From NCBI RefSeq assembly GCF_040096615.1, contig NZ_JBBMEJ010000008.1:1-64000 (forward strand): DNA of 64,000 bases, in the 5' to 3' direction. A program made the translations under genes and the position numbers. Source of the DNA: Blautia_A aquisgranensis (GTDB taxonomy: Bacteria > Bacillota > Clostridia > Lachnospirales > Lachnospiraceae). The notes below the pieces were generated by a model, which was not told the DNA's origin, did no database searches, and saw only the letters and a program-made list of their open reading frames with translations. Positions 46,024-54,331 of this stretch are shown here, piece by piece; position 1 is the stretch's first letter; each line of letters starts with the position of its first letter.

Positions 46024-46734
46024 TCAGATTCTGTGGCGCAGGCGGATAAAATCTCCAAATGCCTGTCTGCCGATCTTAAATATTCTTTTCATGTTTATAG
46101 AATTTTTTCCTGCCTGACGAGGACGAAATGTGATTGGAATATATTCCACGTTCAGATGATGCTTCTCATAAATCACCGTCATCAGTACATTGGACAGAAA
46201 GAATCCATCAGGAATCCTCTTCAGAACTTTTTTGAGCTGTTTTCCCTTCATCAGACGATATGGTGTATTGGCATCCTTTACCCAGGTTCCGAAAATGAGA
46301 AAGATCACAAGTCTCAGAACTCTTGTCACAAACAATCTCGAAAGACCATCCTCTCTTTTTTTTCTGTAGCCAATAAGCAGTCCGCATTGTTCTCTTTTTT
46401 CCCAGAACTGCCAGAATTCCTCCGGAAGTGTCTGCCCGTCAGAATCTGTCTGAAATACGTAATCTGCACCTGCATCTACCGCATAATGATACCCTTTCAG
46501 AATAGTTCCGCCATGTCCTTCGTTCGGTTTGTCGATCCCGATAAGTCTTTCATATTTATTCTGATATTTCCGGATCACATCATAGGTTCCGTCCCTGCTT
46601 CCGTCATTAAGGATCACCAGACGGCTTTCTCCTCCGATCTTTTCTACCACCGGATACCACTGTTCGATTACAGAGCCGATATTTTTCTCCTCATTATATG
46701 CCGGCATAATAATATATAAGCTGTCATGTTTCAT
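46024..46734 (-). CDS. GT2 glycosyltransferase (DPM1-like)
   Basis: The 236-residue enzyme has the GT-A start YIIMPAYNEEKNIGSVIEQW, LNDGSRDGTYDVI, a DSDGQTLPEEFWQFW metal site and KDANTPYRLMKG. Such proteins move a sugar from a nucleotide donor to a polyprenyl phosphate. It overlaps the upstream membrane gene by 11 bases and lies 18 bp before the second one. It probably supplies the lipid-linked sugar used by the neighbouring GT-C proteins. Confidence 0.88.
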   Translation of the reverse strand: MKHDSLYIIMPAYNEEKNIGSVIEQWYPVVEKIGGESRLVILNDGSRDGTYDVIRKYQNKYERLIGIDKPNEGHGGTILKGYHYAVDAGADYVFQTDSDGQTLPEEFWQFWEKREQCGLLIGYRKKREDGLSRLFVTRVLRLVIFLIFGTWVKDANTPYRLMKGKQLKKVLKRIPDGFFLSNVLMTVIYEKHHLNVEYIPITFRPRQAGKNSINMKRIFKIGRQAFGDFIRLRHRI

Positions 46735-48712
46735 AGATTCTTATTCTCCCATCTTCCGAGGTATAAACCAGCGGATATGTTTTCTTTATGATATCTTCGC
46801 GGCATTGCTGCTGTTCAAACTGCATGTCCTCTTCAAAAAGAATATACGTGATCTTCTCCTGCTTTACCGTTTCCTCCAGCGTATACGGATCATCCATCGT
46901 ATAAATACGCACAGCCTGCTGTGCACGGTAATTGGTATCATATCCCGCAGACCAGGCATAATAGGGCCATCCGCAGTAAAGCATCACACCGGACATGGTA
47001 ACCTCATTCATCGTATATTCCGGTGTCAGAAGAAGGTCGTTCTTATGAAGATTCTCAGAAAGCCAGTCCGTTAAACTGCTGTTCATATTGACAGTCATTC
47101 TGTGTCCTGTATCGTTATCTCTCAGAATAATCACATAATCATAAATTCCCGTTAAAGTCAGACAGATACACAAGATTCCACAGACAACCCTGCCTGTCCA
47201 CTTCTTCCAGCCTTCTTTTCCTGCCAGAAAAATCCCCCGCATTGCCCATCCCCAGAAAATTGCCGTAAATGCATAGGAGATCATCACATATTTGTGATTG
47301 ACATTGATATCCGGTGTCAGCGAAACCAGAAATGCAAACGCAAGCGGAAGAACAAATCCTCCCAGAACTGCCCGTTCTTTTCTTTTCAGAAATACAAGAA
47401 CTGCAAACAGCCCAATAAAGAAAAATCCACTAATCTCTGTCAGATACCAGACAACACCTGACAGACTCTTGTTATCAGCCAGAAATCCCCAGTAAAACGA
47501 AGGATTCATGACACTTCCTGCTACGAAGATTTTTGATTGAAGCTCCGAAAAGAATACCGCGATTGCTGCACAGATCGCATAATCCAGCTTTCCATCTGAA
47601 AATACTGCAAAGCCTGCCAGGATCAGAAGCCCTCCGATCAGTGCCGCACCGTTCCAGAATGCAGTCAGTCCAAGAAATACGCCCAGGAGGATCGCAGTTT
47701 CCACATTTTTGCATACCCATGCTTCACGGAAAAAAAATCTTCCTCTGATCCATCGGAGACCTTTTTCATTATGGGCACAGCCTGCCTCCAGCCATTCCAT
47801 AAATATCCACACAGCAGCTGCCACGATCAGAAGTCCAAACGCAAGATGTCGCTGATTCAGATATACATTAAAATTCCAAAGTCCCCAGTTTTCATTGGTC
47901 GTATAGCCGATAAAAGCTGTATTTGACTGTAATGTCTGTATAAGATCTCCCGCCTGTAAATGCTCCCACAGATACTGCCAGAATGCAGTTCCGCTCCGGA
48001 AGAAAAAAAACGCAAGAGCGACCGCCCCGGCCCAGAAGCTCCGAAACATCCGGTAACTGATCGCATAAAGGATCATCAGAAATCCCACCAGGGACAAAAT
48101 GCTTACCAGATTGTATCCTATGTCAATACGCATTCCCAGATATTCCAGATTTCCTACAAGGAACTGAAACATAAAATGGTATTTCACATCCTGCCCGCCA
48201 TAATGCGGATACTGTGTAGGGAAATTATTCCCTCTGGAAAAAGAACGCATCATCGCTGTATGCGGCGCATAATCACCAAACACAGAAAATCCGGAATACA
48301 GAATCCCATCTTTCATATGAAAAACATAGAACATCATCCAGGTCACAAATACTGTCAATACCACAAATAATACAGTCTCTTTTCTGATGATCCATTTTCT
48401 TGAGATCATTCCCTCTGTCACCGGAAATATATTTCTTTTTTTCTTCAGAAATCTTGCGACCACTACCAGCGCTGCAACCGTCATCACGATCAGATTTCCA
48501 TAAAAAAGAGGATGTTCTGCTCCCGCGCACACGCTGATCATCCAGGAAATGATATACACTGCCCATGTCAGTAACAGAATTCCCGTTCCAAAAGCAGTCG
48601 GCAGTATCACCCATATCCGATTTCCATTTTCAGCTGTTTTGCGCGAAAACAGGCATCCCGCTGTTTCCATTCCTGTTAATATACATAATATAAGATAAAT
48701 GATCCCAAGCAT
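46724..48712 (-). CDS. Polytopic membrane protein, probable GT-C, paralogue of the 752-residue protein
   Basis: The 662-residue protein has about fourteen membrane segments. It shares with the gene at 43747-46005 the early loop pattern (GDYAPHTAMMRSFSRGNNFP, then YHFMFQFLVGNLEYLG with DIGYNL) and the C-terminal segment (TMDDPYTLEETVKQEKITYI). It looks like a lipid-linked glycosyltransferase. ATG 48712 is used since AGGAG lies eight bases before it; a TTG one codon earlier is less likely. The gene overlaps the GT2 gene by 11 bases. Confidence 0.78.
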   Translation of the reverse strand: MLGIIYLILCILTGMETAGCLFSRKTAENGNRIWVILPTAFGTGILLLTWAVYIISWMISVCAGAEHPLFYGNLIVMTVAALVVVARFLKKKRNIFPVTEGMISRKWIIRKETVLFVVLTVFVTWMMFYVFHMKDGILYSGFSVFGDYAPHTAMMRSFSRGNNFPTQYPHYGGQDVKYHFMFQFLVGNLEYLGMRIDIGYNLVSILSLVGFLMILYAISYRMFRSFWAGAVALAFFFFRSGTAFWQYLWEHLQAGDLIQTLQSNTAFIGYTTNENWGLWNFNVYLNQRHLAFGLLIVAAAVWIFMEWLEAGCAHNEKGLRWIRGRFFFREAWVCKNVETAILLGVFLGLTAFWNGAALIGGLLILAGFAVFSDGKLDYAICAAIAVFFSELQSKIFVAGSVMNPSFYWGFLADNKSLSGVVWYLTEISGFFFIGLFAVLVFLKRKERAVLGGFVLPLAFAFLVSLTPDINVNHKYVMISYAFTAIFWGWAMRGIFLAGKEGWKKWTGRVVCGILCICLTLTGIYDYVIILRDNDTGHRMTVNMNSSLTDWLSENLHKNDLLLTPEYTMNEVTMSGVMLYCGWPYYAWSAGYDTNYRAQQAVRIYTMDDPYTLEETVKQEKITYILFEEDMQFEQQQCREDIIKKTYPLVYTSEDGRIRIYET

Positions 48713-48746
48713 CAAACTTTCTCCTTAATTCACGTAAAGTATATCA

Positions 48747-48774
48747 GAATAGCCTTTTCGTGAAAAGGCTATTC
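48747..48774 (+). terminator. Perfect hairpin between amidase and GT-C gene
   Basis: Twelve-bp arms GAATAGCCTTTT and AAAAGGCTATTC. A T run follows only on the plus strand, where no gene needs termination, so on the minus strand it is an intercistronic hairpin that may slow or attenuate readthrough. Confidence 0.4.
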
Positions 48775-48783
48775 ACATTTTTT

Positions 48784-49497
48784 TCAATTTTTTTCGTTCA
48801 TGATCTGAAGATATTCATTGATCCCATCAGCTATAGACTGTGCCACTTTCTGCTGATAGTCCTCCTGTTTTAAAAGCTCTGCTTCCTCCTGATTTGTAAG
48901 AAAACCACATTCTACAATATTGATAACTCCCTCACTTCGTTTCAGCAGATAATAAGTCTTATTTCCTTTTGCAACACGCGGACGGCTGACGTTAAGCTCC
49001 TGATTCATTTTTTCCTGAATGGCCAGAGCAAGTTTTTTTCCTTCCTCGGAATCCTCGTAAAAAAAGACCTGCGGACCTCTGACCTGCGGATCGCTGTAAC
49101 TGTTCTGGTGAATACTCACGGAAAGTACCGGTGCATATTCCCTTATCAGTGCAATACGGTTCTGAAGATCCTGTGCCTTCATATTCTGTGTATTTTCCTC
49201 ATAAAGGCCTTTGTCCTCTTCTCTTGTCATCACAACTGTAAAACCTTTTTTCGTAAGCACACTTTTCAGCTTCTGCGCGATCTTAAGATTGATTCCTTTT
49301 TCTTTCAGACCGTCCACACCAACCATTCCGGAATCCACTCCGCCATGTCCTGCATCTACCAGGATCACTTTATTCTCTGACATATCTTTCGACGCATTTA
49401 CAAGTTTTCCCGAAGTTATCGCTGCTTCCCTTGATAATATGTAAAAACACAGCAACATAAGCACTGCCATTCCCAGCTCTATGAAATGCTTTTTCAC
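48784..49497 (-). CDS. N-acetylmuramoyl-L-alanine amidase, CwlD-like
   Basis: The 237-residue protein has an N-terminal membrane anchor (IELGMAVLMLLCFYILS) and an Amidase_3 domain: VDAGHGGVDSGMVG with zinc His, a second His in SVSIHQNSY, and INIVECGFLTNQEEAELL with the catalytic Glu. CwlD makes muramic-lactam in spore cortex; size and anchor fit, but a vegetative role is possible. The GTG at 49497 is preferred: GGGGGTG lies six bases upstream. The SD lies in the arm of a large hairpin. Confidence 0.87.
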   Translation of the reverse strand: MKKHFIELGMAVLMLLCFYILSREAAITSGKLVNASKDMSENKVILVDAGHGGVDSGMVGVDGLKEKGINLKIAQKLKSVLTKKGFTVVMTREEDKGLYEENTQNMKAQDLQNRIALIREYAPVLSVSIHQNSYSDPQVRGPQVFFYEDSEEGKKLALAIQEKMNQELNVSRPRVAKGNKTYYLLKRSEGVINIVECGFLTNQEEAELLKQEDYQQKVAQSIADGINEYLQIMNEKN

Positions 49498-49499
49498 GC

Positions 49500-49548
49500 A
49501 AAACACCCCCGGCATATTTAATTAAATATATGCTGTCGGGAGTGTTTT
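49500..49548 (-). promoter_or_regulatory. Hairpin holding the amidase SD; also terminator-like
   Basis: On the minus strand AAAACACTCCCG pairs with CGGGGGTGTTTT over 12 bp (one G.U), then a bulge and about eight further AT pairs close the loop. The 3' arm contains the GGGGGTG that would serve the amidase GTG two bases after the stem. It can hide this SD, and may also terminate the GH18-like gene 35 bp upstream. Confidence 0.55.
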
Positions 49549-49582
49549 TATCATTGCGTGTCTACAATCTCTTTTCTTTTGT

Positions 49583-51232
49583 TTATGCCAGATTCTCCGT
49601 GATCACCTTCCAGATTCCGCTGTTTTCAAATCCCAGCTTCCACTCTGCCACACCGGCAAGCTTATATTTCGGGATCAGCTTGACTTTCTCTGCGATCGAC
49701 TTGGAATCCTCCAGCCAGATCTGATAGGTTGCACCATCGCCTTCATATTTTCCGTAATTCTGGCTTGTATTCTTATCCCAGTAGACCTCCGCACTATTAT
49801 CTGCGATTGCCTGCTGTGCCTGATCCATTCCTATGGCTTCGCTTGTCAGTGCGCCTCCATCTGTCGTCTTCCAGAGTCTGGTATAGAACGGAATCGCAAG
49901 AATCGTACGTTCCGCCGGAACCTCTGTCAGAGTATCCTTCACGCCCTGCTCCACCCATGGAAGAGAAGCTACGGAACCTGCATCTGAACCCACATAATGT
50001 TCATCATATCCCATGATGATAATATAATCCGTAACTTTACCCTGTTCAGCTCTGTCGTAATGGCTGGTAAAATTCTCAGGAACCGGATTATCCACGGAAA
50101 GCACCAGATTATTCTGATGGCACTGTATGGAAAGTTCTCGGAGGAACTGAAGAAAATGAATTCCTGCATCTTCACTCAGTGTCTCAAAATCAATATTGAT
50201 TCCATCCAGACCATTTTTCAGCGCACTTGTCACAAGCTGATTTTCCAGATTCTGTCTGGAGCTGGTTTTTGAAAGAACCTCTGTTGTGCTGATATTTTCA
50301 TTAAAATTATCCACAAGTCCCCAGACTTTCAAGCCTTTCTCATGGGCTTGCATCACATATTCTCCTGATGCAAGACTTGTGATATTTCCGGAATTATCTG
50401 CAACGGAATACCAGGTCGGCGAGATCACATTCACGCCTGTCATATTCTGAATGGCATCCGCAAAATAACTGTTTGCATCCGTGCTTGTAGTCTGATGCCA
50501 GGCCAGATTCACCGGCTCATCCATTGTCAGATATGTATAGGTCTCTGCTTTGAAATTCCGTTCATAACTGGTCGTATCCGCTGCTTTTACCTTTTTTTTC
50601 TGAATGTATCCAATATATCCGTCATCAGTAGCTACCTGATCCCATTCTTCTCCTTCTGTCATCAGCCGAAGAACTGTATTTTTCGCCACTTTCGTAAGAA
50701 TTTCTGACTTGATTCCGCCCCGGTAACGTATTACGGTATCCTTATCAACCGTAACTGTAGATACATTGCCGAACTTATATTGTATAGCAACTCTGTCGGG
50801 GTCTTTATTTATATATACATCGATATCCGTATACTTTTTGATATAATCAAGATGAATATACACCTGATCATCCTTCAGCCAGACATTTCCTCCTGCCTGA
50901 TCAGAAGCTGTTTCTTCCGTAAGACTGGAAGGTGTCGCATACAGAATCTTCTTGTTTTCACTATCCCAGTAATATCTCTGATTGAGATATCCATCTACTA
51001 CATCTAAGGAAATATATACATCATCGCCGGAGATCAGCGCCTTCTGATCAAGTTTCTCTGTTCCCAGCACCAATGCTGCTTCCCCATCCACATTCTGACC
51101 ATAATAATCTGTCAGACTCATCTGCTCCCTGGTTGGAATAAGTTTATTGATTCCATATACAGCCCCTCCCGCAAGAGTGACCAGAACAATCAACAGACAT
51201 ACCACCAGAACGGGCATGTATCTTTTTTTCAT
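49583..51232 (-). CDS. GH18-like glycosidase with SH3-type domain
   Basis: The 549-residue protein has an N-terminal membrane anchor or signal (MPVLVVCLLIVLVTLAGGAV), a stalk region resembling copper-amine-oxidase-N/SH3 modules (about 70-230), and a C-terminal GH18 barrel with the catalytic motif LDGINIDFE and YIIIMGYDEHY. GH18 proteins of this type (YaaH/SleL-like) act on peptidoglycan, often of spores. AAGGAAG supports ATG 51232. No LysM was seen. A cell wall or spore-cortex role is plausible. Confidence 0.88.
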   Translation of the reverse strand: MKKRYMPVLVVCLLIVLVTLAGGAVYGINKLIPTREQMSLTDYYGQNVDGEAALVLGTEKLDQKALISGDDVYISLDVVDGYLNQRYYWDSENKKILYATPSSLTEETASDQAGGNVWLKDDQVYIHLDYIKKYTDIDVYINKDPDRVAIQYKFGNVSTVTVDKDTVIRYRGGIKSEILTKVAKNTVLRLMTEGEEWDQVATDDGYIGYIQKKKVKAADTTSYERNFKAETYTYLTMDEPVNLAWHQTTSTDANSYFADAIQNMTGVNVISPTWYSVADNSGNITSLASGEYVMQAHEKGLKVWGLVDNFNENISTTEVLSKTSSRQNLENQLVTSALKNGLDGINIDFETLSEDAGIHFLQFLRELSIQCHQNNLVLSVDNPVPENFTSHYDRAEQGKVTDYIIIMGYDEHYVGSDAGSVASLPWVEQGVKDTLTEVPAERTILAIPFYTRLWKTTDGGALTSEAIGMDQAQQAIADNSAEVYWDKNTSQNYGKYEGDGATYQIWLEDSKSIAEKVKLIPKYKLAGVAEWKLGFENSGIWKVITENLA

Positions 51233-51382
51233 TTTTTTCTTCCTTTCGGTATCGAATGTTATAAGAACGTTCTCATTATAACATACTTTATCCGGTTTTC
51301 CTTGCAAAAATCGACATTTAATAATTTTTCACAGTTTGTTTATATTTATCAGTGCAAATTACATTCCCGTTTCATTCCTTAC

Positions 51383-51480
51383 ATTCATGGCAACAAACGG
51401 CTCCCCTCAGTGGTATGTATGAGTCCAGGGAAGCAGCTTATCAGCTTCACTTTTCAGGGAAGCCGTTCGTGCTCATGAAT
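51383..51480. ncRNA. Candidate structured RNA or DNA element
   Basis: Nested arms pair over about 98 bp: ATTCATG/CATGAAT (7 bp), GCA/TGC, AACGGCT/AGCCGTT (7 bp) and CCCT/AGGG, with an inner GAAGC/GCTTC hairpin in a 48-nt apical region. That is about 21 bp of nearly continuous stem. It lies five bases beyond the stop of the small gene at 51486 and 150 bp upstream of the GH18 gene. No known RNA family was recognised, and the strand is unknown. Confidence 0.45.
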
Positions 51481-51485
51481 CTGTT

Positions 51486-51716
51486 TTAAATGTTTCGAAT
51501 AAAATCAAAGCTTACACAGGCGATATGGCCTTCCTCATCTTCCGTATAATCCCGCATGTACCCTCCGTTTTCCGCAATCTGACAGGCTTTTGCGATCTTT
51601 TTCGGAGTACTTGGCGATCCATCCAGATAAAGGGATATTCCTTTCTCACGATAAAGCTCCAGCTCCCTGCGAAGGGGTTTCGCGGATTTCTTTTTTACCT
51701 GTGATATATTTGACGT
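51486..51716 (-). CDS. Small conserved-looking protein, apparent ACG start
   Basis: The frame reads SNISQVKKKSAKPLRRELEL then YREKGISLYLDGSPSTPKKI and ends VSFDFIRNI (about 76 residues). A strong AAAGGAGG lies upstream, but at the right distance (seven bases) stands ACG (51716-51714); no ATG, GTG or TTG is near. The frame is open to an ATG at 51863 that has no SD. Either ACG is used, or an ATG was mutated and the gene is dying. I do not recognise a function. Confidence 0.5.
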   Translation of the reverse strand, partial: TSNISQVKKKSAKPLRRELELYREKGISLYLDGSPSTPKKIAKACQIAENGGYMRDYTEDEEGHIACVSFDFIRNI

Positions 51717-52027
51717 ATCCTGACCTCCTTTCCTGGTTTTTGTTTTCAGAAAACACCAACATAGGTTATCAGAAAAGCTGCAATGACCCTGTATAAATAT
51801 AATATAAATAAAAGGGGGGATTCTTACTCTGTGCTCCGGCAGAAATACCGATGACATATGCACAGAAATCTTGTCTTTAGAAAAGTATGACTTTAAGTTA
51901 TCTGTACTGTCGTCCTGTTTACTCAGGTCAGGCAGCTTTTCTGTTTTTCATTATACCTTTTTTCTGTTCAGATGCAAGCTTTTTATCTGATTTATAAAAA
52001 AATTCTTTTTTCCATGGTATCAGCATC
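51717..52027. other. Intergenic, no further gene recognised
   Basis: The stretch between the small minus-strand gene and the mecA promoter contains the SD of the former near 51722-51730 and AT-rich sequence. No convincing tRNA or terminator was seen. Confidence 0.4.
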
Positions 52028-52057
52028 TTTACATCTTGTATCTAGCTGTTATATAAT
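52028..52057 (+). promoter_or_regulatory. Promoter of mecA
   Basis: TTTACA (52028-52033), an 18-bp spacer and a perfect TATAAT (52052-52057). A short palindrome GAATCAGATTGATTC lies just after the expected start (52070-52084). Confidence 0.65.
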
Positions 52058-52127
52058 ACAGTATGTAAAAGAATCAGATTGATTCTATAACAAACAACTT
52101 AATTTATTGACCATAGGATGTGATTAT

Positions 52128-52910
52128 ATGAAAATAGAAAAGATCAACGACAATCAGATCCGCTGCACACTGACGAAAGAGGATCTTGACAGTCATCAGA
52201 TTCGTATCAGTGAGCTTGCCTACGGAACAGAGAAAGCTAAACGTCTCTTTCGCGATATGATGCAGCAGGCTCAAATACAGTTCGGTTTTGAAGCGGACAA
52301 TATTCCGCTGATGATCGAGGCTATTCCAATAAATGCTGAGAGTATCATCCTCATCATCACCAAGGTTGAGGATCCTGAAGAGCTTGATACACGTTTTTCC
52401 AAATTCTCCCCATTTAAGGGAAATAAGCCCGTAGATACTGTAGAAATCGATGGTGCTGATAACATTATCGATATTTTTCAGAAGCTGTGCGAATCCAAAC
52501 TTAAGAATTCTTCCCAGAAATCAGATGATTCCAATGTTGCTTCTCATACAGCTCAACCAGCAAAAGCCAAAGAATCTCAGGAATCTGCTTCAGTTTCCCA
52601 ACACAACGAGAATTCTGTGCGGCTTATCCGTCTGTACAGCTTTCCCGGACTGGATGACGTGATCGCAGCTGCTCACGGCATGAACGGTTTCTTTGACGGA
52701 AACAACGTTCTTTACCGTGAGGGAGAAGACGGCGTTTATCAGCTGGTTCTTCATCAGTCCGACTGTACTCCGGAGGAATTTAACAAGGTCTGCAATATTC
52801 TTTCCGAATATGGAATTGGTCGGGCATTCACTCCGGCCGGTGAAGCATATCTTCGCGAGCACGGAACTCTGATAGTAGAAAATGCTCTTCAGAAACTTCT
52901 TGCCCTCTAA
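52128..52910 (+). CDS. mecA: Adaptor protein MecA
   Basis: The 260-residue protein should deliver substrates to the ClpC protease. The N-terminal domain (MKIEKINDNQIRCTLTKEDL) recognises targets; a polar Ser/Gln-rich linker (about 130-170) follows; the C-terminal ClpC-binding domain spans roughly 171-260 (YSFPGLDDVIAAAHGM, LVLHQSDCTPEEFNKVCNIL). ATG 52128 has AGGATG upstream and begins the conserved MKIE start. ClpC itself is not in the window. Confidence 0.95.
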   Translation: MKIEKINDNQIRCTLTKEDLDSHQIRISELAYGTEKAKRLFRDMMQQAQIQFGFEADNIPLMIEAIPINAESIILIITKVEDPEELDTRFSKFSPFKGNKPVDTVEIDGADNIIDIFQKLCESKLKNSSQKSDDSNVASHTAQPAKAKESQESASVSQHNENSVRLIRLYSFPGLDDVIAAAHGMNGFFDGNNVLYREGEDGVYQLVLHQSDCTPEEFNKVCNILSEYGIGRAFTPAGEAYLREHGTLIVENALQKLLAL

Positions 52911-52977
52911 AAAACAAACCGCTGATGGAGATACGATCTTTTTGATCTGTATTTTCCACCAGCGGCTTTTTGTTTTT
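52911..52977. terminator. Bidirectional terminator after mecA
   Basis: An AACAAACCGCTG arm pairs with CAGCGGCTTTTTGTT, enclosing an inner ATACGATC/GATCTGTAT hairpin. T runs follow on both strands, so it also ends the convergent DUF1858 gene. Confidence 0.85.
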
Positions 52978-52996
52978 TCAGCAGTTTTTTTGCTGC

Positions 52997-53200
52997 TTAC
53001 TCTTCTCCAAGAAAATCATTGATCTGTGCTACGAGAACATCTGCATCCAGTCCATGGACCATAGCTGCCTCTTCCAGAGATTCCATCTGTGAAGACGGGC
53101 ATCCGAGACAATGCATTCCTGCTCTCATAAGGATCGGTGCAATATTCGCATCTACATTGAGAAGCTCTCCGATCAGCATGCTCTTTGTAACCTTTGCCAT
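52997..53200 (-). CDS. DUF1858 domain protein
   Basis: The 67-residue protein matches DUF1858 with its hallmark pair MHCLGCPSSQ (Cys-x2-Cys) preceded by IAPILMRAG. These proteins are hybrid-cluster-associated putative redox disulfide proteins of anaerobes. AAGGAG precedes the ATG. The divergent ferredoxin 228 bp away suggests a shared redox theme but is no proof. Confidence 0.9.
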   Translation of the reverse strand: MAKVTKSMLIGELLNVDANIAPILMRAGMHCLGCPSSQMESLEEAAMVHGLDADVLVAQINDFLGEE

Positions 53201-53333
53201 GATTGTATCTCCTTTTCTGATTTATCGAAATGTTTTCATCCCGCTCTGCTATTATAATACGAAATTCCCCTGAAATCAACGTTTCATTTCTCCTCCGAAA
53301 AAACATCTCCATTTTTCATTTTTGTTTATAAAT

Positions 53334-53363
53334 TTGTACTTGTATTCTTTGTACAGATATATT
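53334..53363 (+). promoter_or_regulatory. Promoter of the ferredoxin gene
   Basis: TTGTAC (53334-53339), an 18-bp spacer and TATATT (53358-53363), placing the start about 60 nt before the ATG. Confidence 0.55.
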
Positions 53364-53428
53364 AGAATGGGGATAGAATCCCTAAACGGGATACATATAA
53401 TACACCATTATAAAGGAGGATATCAATT

Positions 53429-53599
53429 ATGGCATATGTAATTTCTGACGAGTGCGTTAGCTGTGGAACATGTGAGGGTGAGTGCCCGAACGAGGCTATT
53501 TCTCAGGGAGATGAGCATTATGTAATCGACGCAGACGCTTGCGTTGACTGCGGAACATGCGCTGAGGCCTGTCCAGTTGGTGCTATCTCTGCTGAGTAA
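53429..53599 (+). CDS. 2[4Fe-4S] ferredoxin
   Basis: The 56-residue protein is a classical clostridial ferredoxin with two Cys motifs, CVSCGTCEGECP and CVDCGTCAEACP, each binding a [4Fe-4S] cluster with one Cys exchanged. AAGGAGG lies nine bases before the ATG. It is monocistronic, with its own promoter and terminator. It carries low-potential electrons, and could serve the 2-hydroxyacyl-CoA dehydratase activase elsewhere in the window, though no direct link is shown. Confidence 0.97.
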   Translation: MAYVISDECVSCGTCEGECPNEAISQGDEHYVIDADACVDCGTCAEACPVGAISAE

Positions 53600-53635
53600 T
53601 CGCACCATCAGCTTAAGCAACAATATGAATGAAAG

Positions 53636-53667
53636 AGGCTGTCGGTCTTTACCGGCAGCCTTTTTTG
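53636..53667 (+). terminator. Terminator of the ferredoxin gene
   Basis: Arms AGGCTGTCGGT and ACCGGCAGCCT (one mismatch-like G.U) enclose CTTT, followed by six T. It overlaps the last codons of the convergent MerR gene. Confidence 0.85.
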
Positions 53668-54185
53668 TTTCTTCTGTTTTTTCGTCCTTCACTGGAAGCA
53701 GCCGCTTCTCTTCTTGCCTGCTGCTGCCTGCGTATGGCCTCATCCAATGAACGGCATCGGTATTCACCTTCTTTTTTCCGCTGCATTTCTTCACGGATTA
53801 ATCGTTCCAGGATCTCCTGGAATTCCAGAATCTTATCATTGTCCGCTGTCTTTCCCTGAAACTCATGTAATTTTTCCTGTTCTGTCAGCGGTACATCTTC
53901 TATTTCCACCGCCTCTCCCTCCAGCACCCGGACATCTGATTCTGCTGAATCCGACATATTTTCTGCCAGCTGGGGAATCAGTGTACGTATGGCTTTCAGC
54001 TGAAGTCCACGGTTCTTCAGTTCACTTATCTTAAGAAAAAGCTGAATATCATAAGGTGTATAATAACGGTGTCCCAGTTCATTGCGCCCGATCTTAAGAT
54101 CAAGCTCTTCTTCCCAGTAGCGCATAACATAGGACTTTACGCCAGTCATCGTCACGGCCTGTCTAACTGTATATCTTTTTTCCAT
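53649..54185 (-). CDS. MerR-family transcriptional regulator
   Basis: The 178-residue protein has an N-terminal MerR helix-turn-helix (RQAVTMTGVKSYVMRYWEEE, then HRYYTPYDIQLFLKISELK), a charged helical middle that may form a coiled coil, and a very basic C-terminus (RRQQQARREAAASSEGRKNR). No effector-binding domain is recognisable, so the inducer is unknown. GGGGG lies before the ATG. It sits between the ferredoxin (convergent) and dnaB. Confidence 0.87.
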   Translation of the reverse strand: MEKRYTVRQAVTMTGVKSYVMRYWEEELDLKIGRNELGHRYYTPYDIQLFLKISELKNRGLQLKAIRTLIPQLAENMSDSAESDVRVLEGEAVEIEDVPLTEQEKLHEFQGKTADNDKILEFQEILERLIREEMQRKKEGEYRCRSLDEAIRRQQQARREAAASSEGRKNRRNKKGCR

Positions 54186-54306
54186 CGTGACGCCCCCTTA
54201 TGCCTGATCATATGCATTTCTGCATAGTTACAGTATATCGTACAAGCTTTTGATTGGCAAGGAAAATCGGTTGACATAAATTGACAGGGTTTGTAGTGTA
54301 AAACAT

Positions 54307-54331
54307 AAAAAAGCAGAGCCGCACGGCTCTA
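54307..54331 (-). terminator. Terminator of the gdpP-rplI-dnaB operon
   Basis: Six-bp arms AGAGCC and GGCTCT with loop GTGC, followed by GCTTTTTT on the minus strand. The hairpin begins at the dnaB stop codon. Confidence 0.75.

Noticed and set aside
51383..51480. SRP (4.5S) RNA or 6S RNA
   Set aside because: A GGAAGCAGC-like stretch exists, but it does not form the conserved SRP tetraloop and internal loop; it is also too short for 6S RNA.
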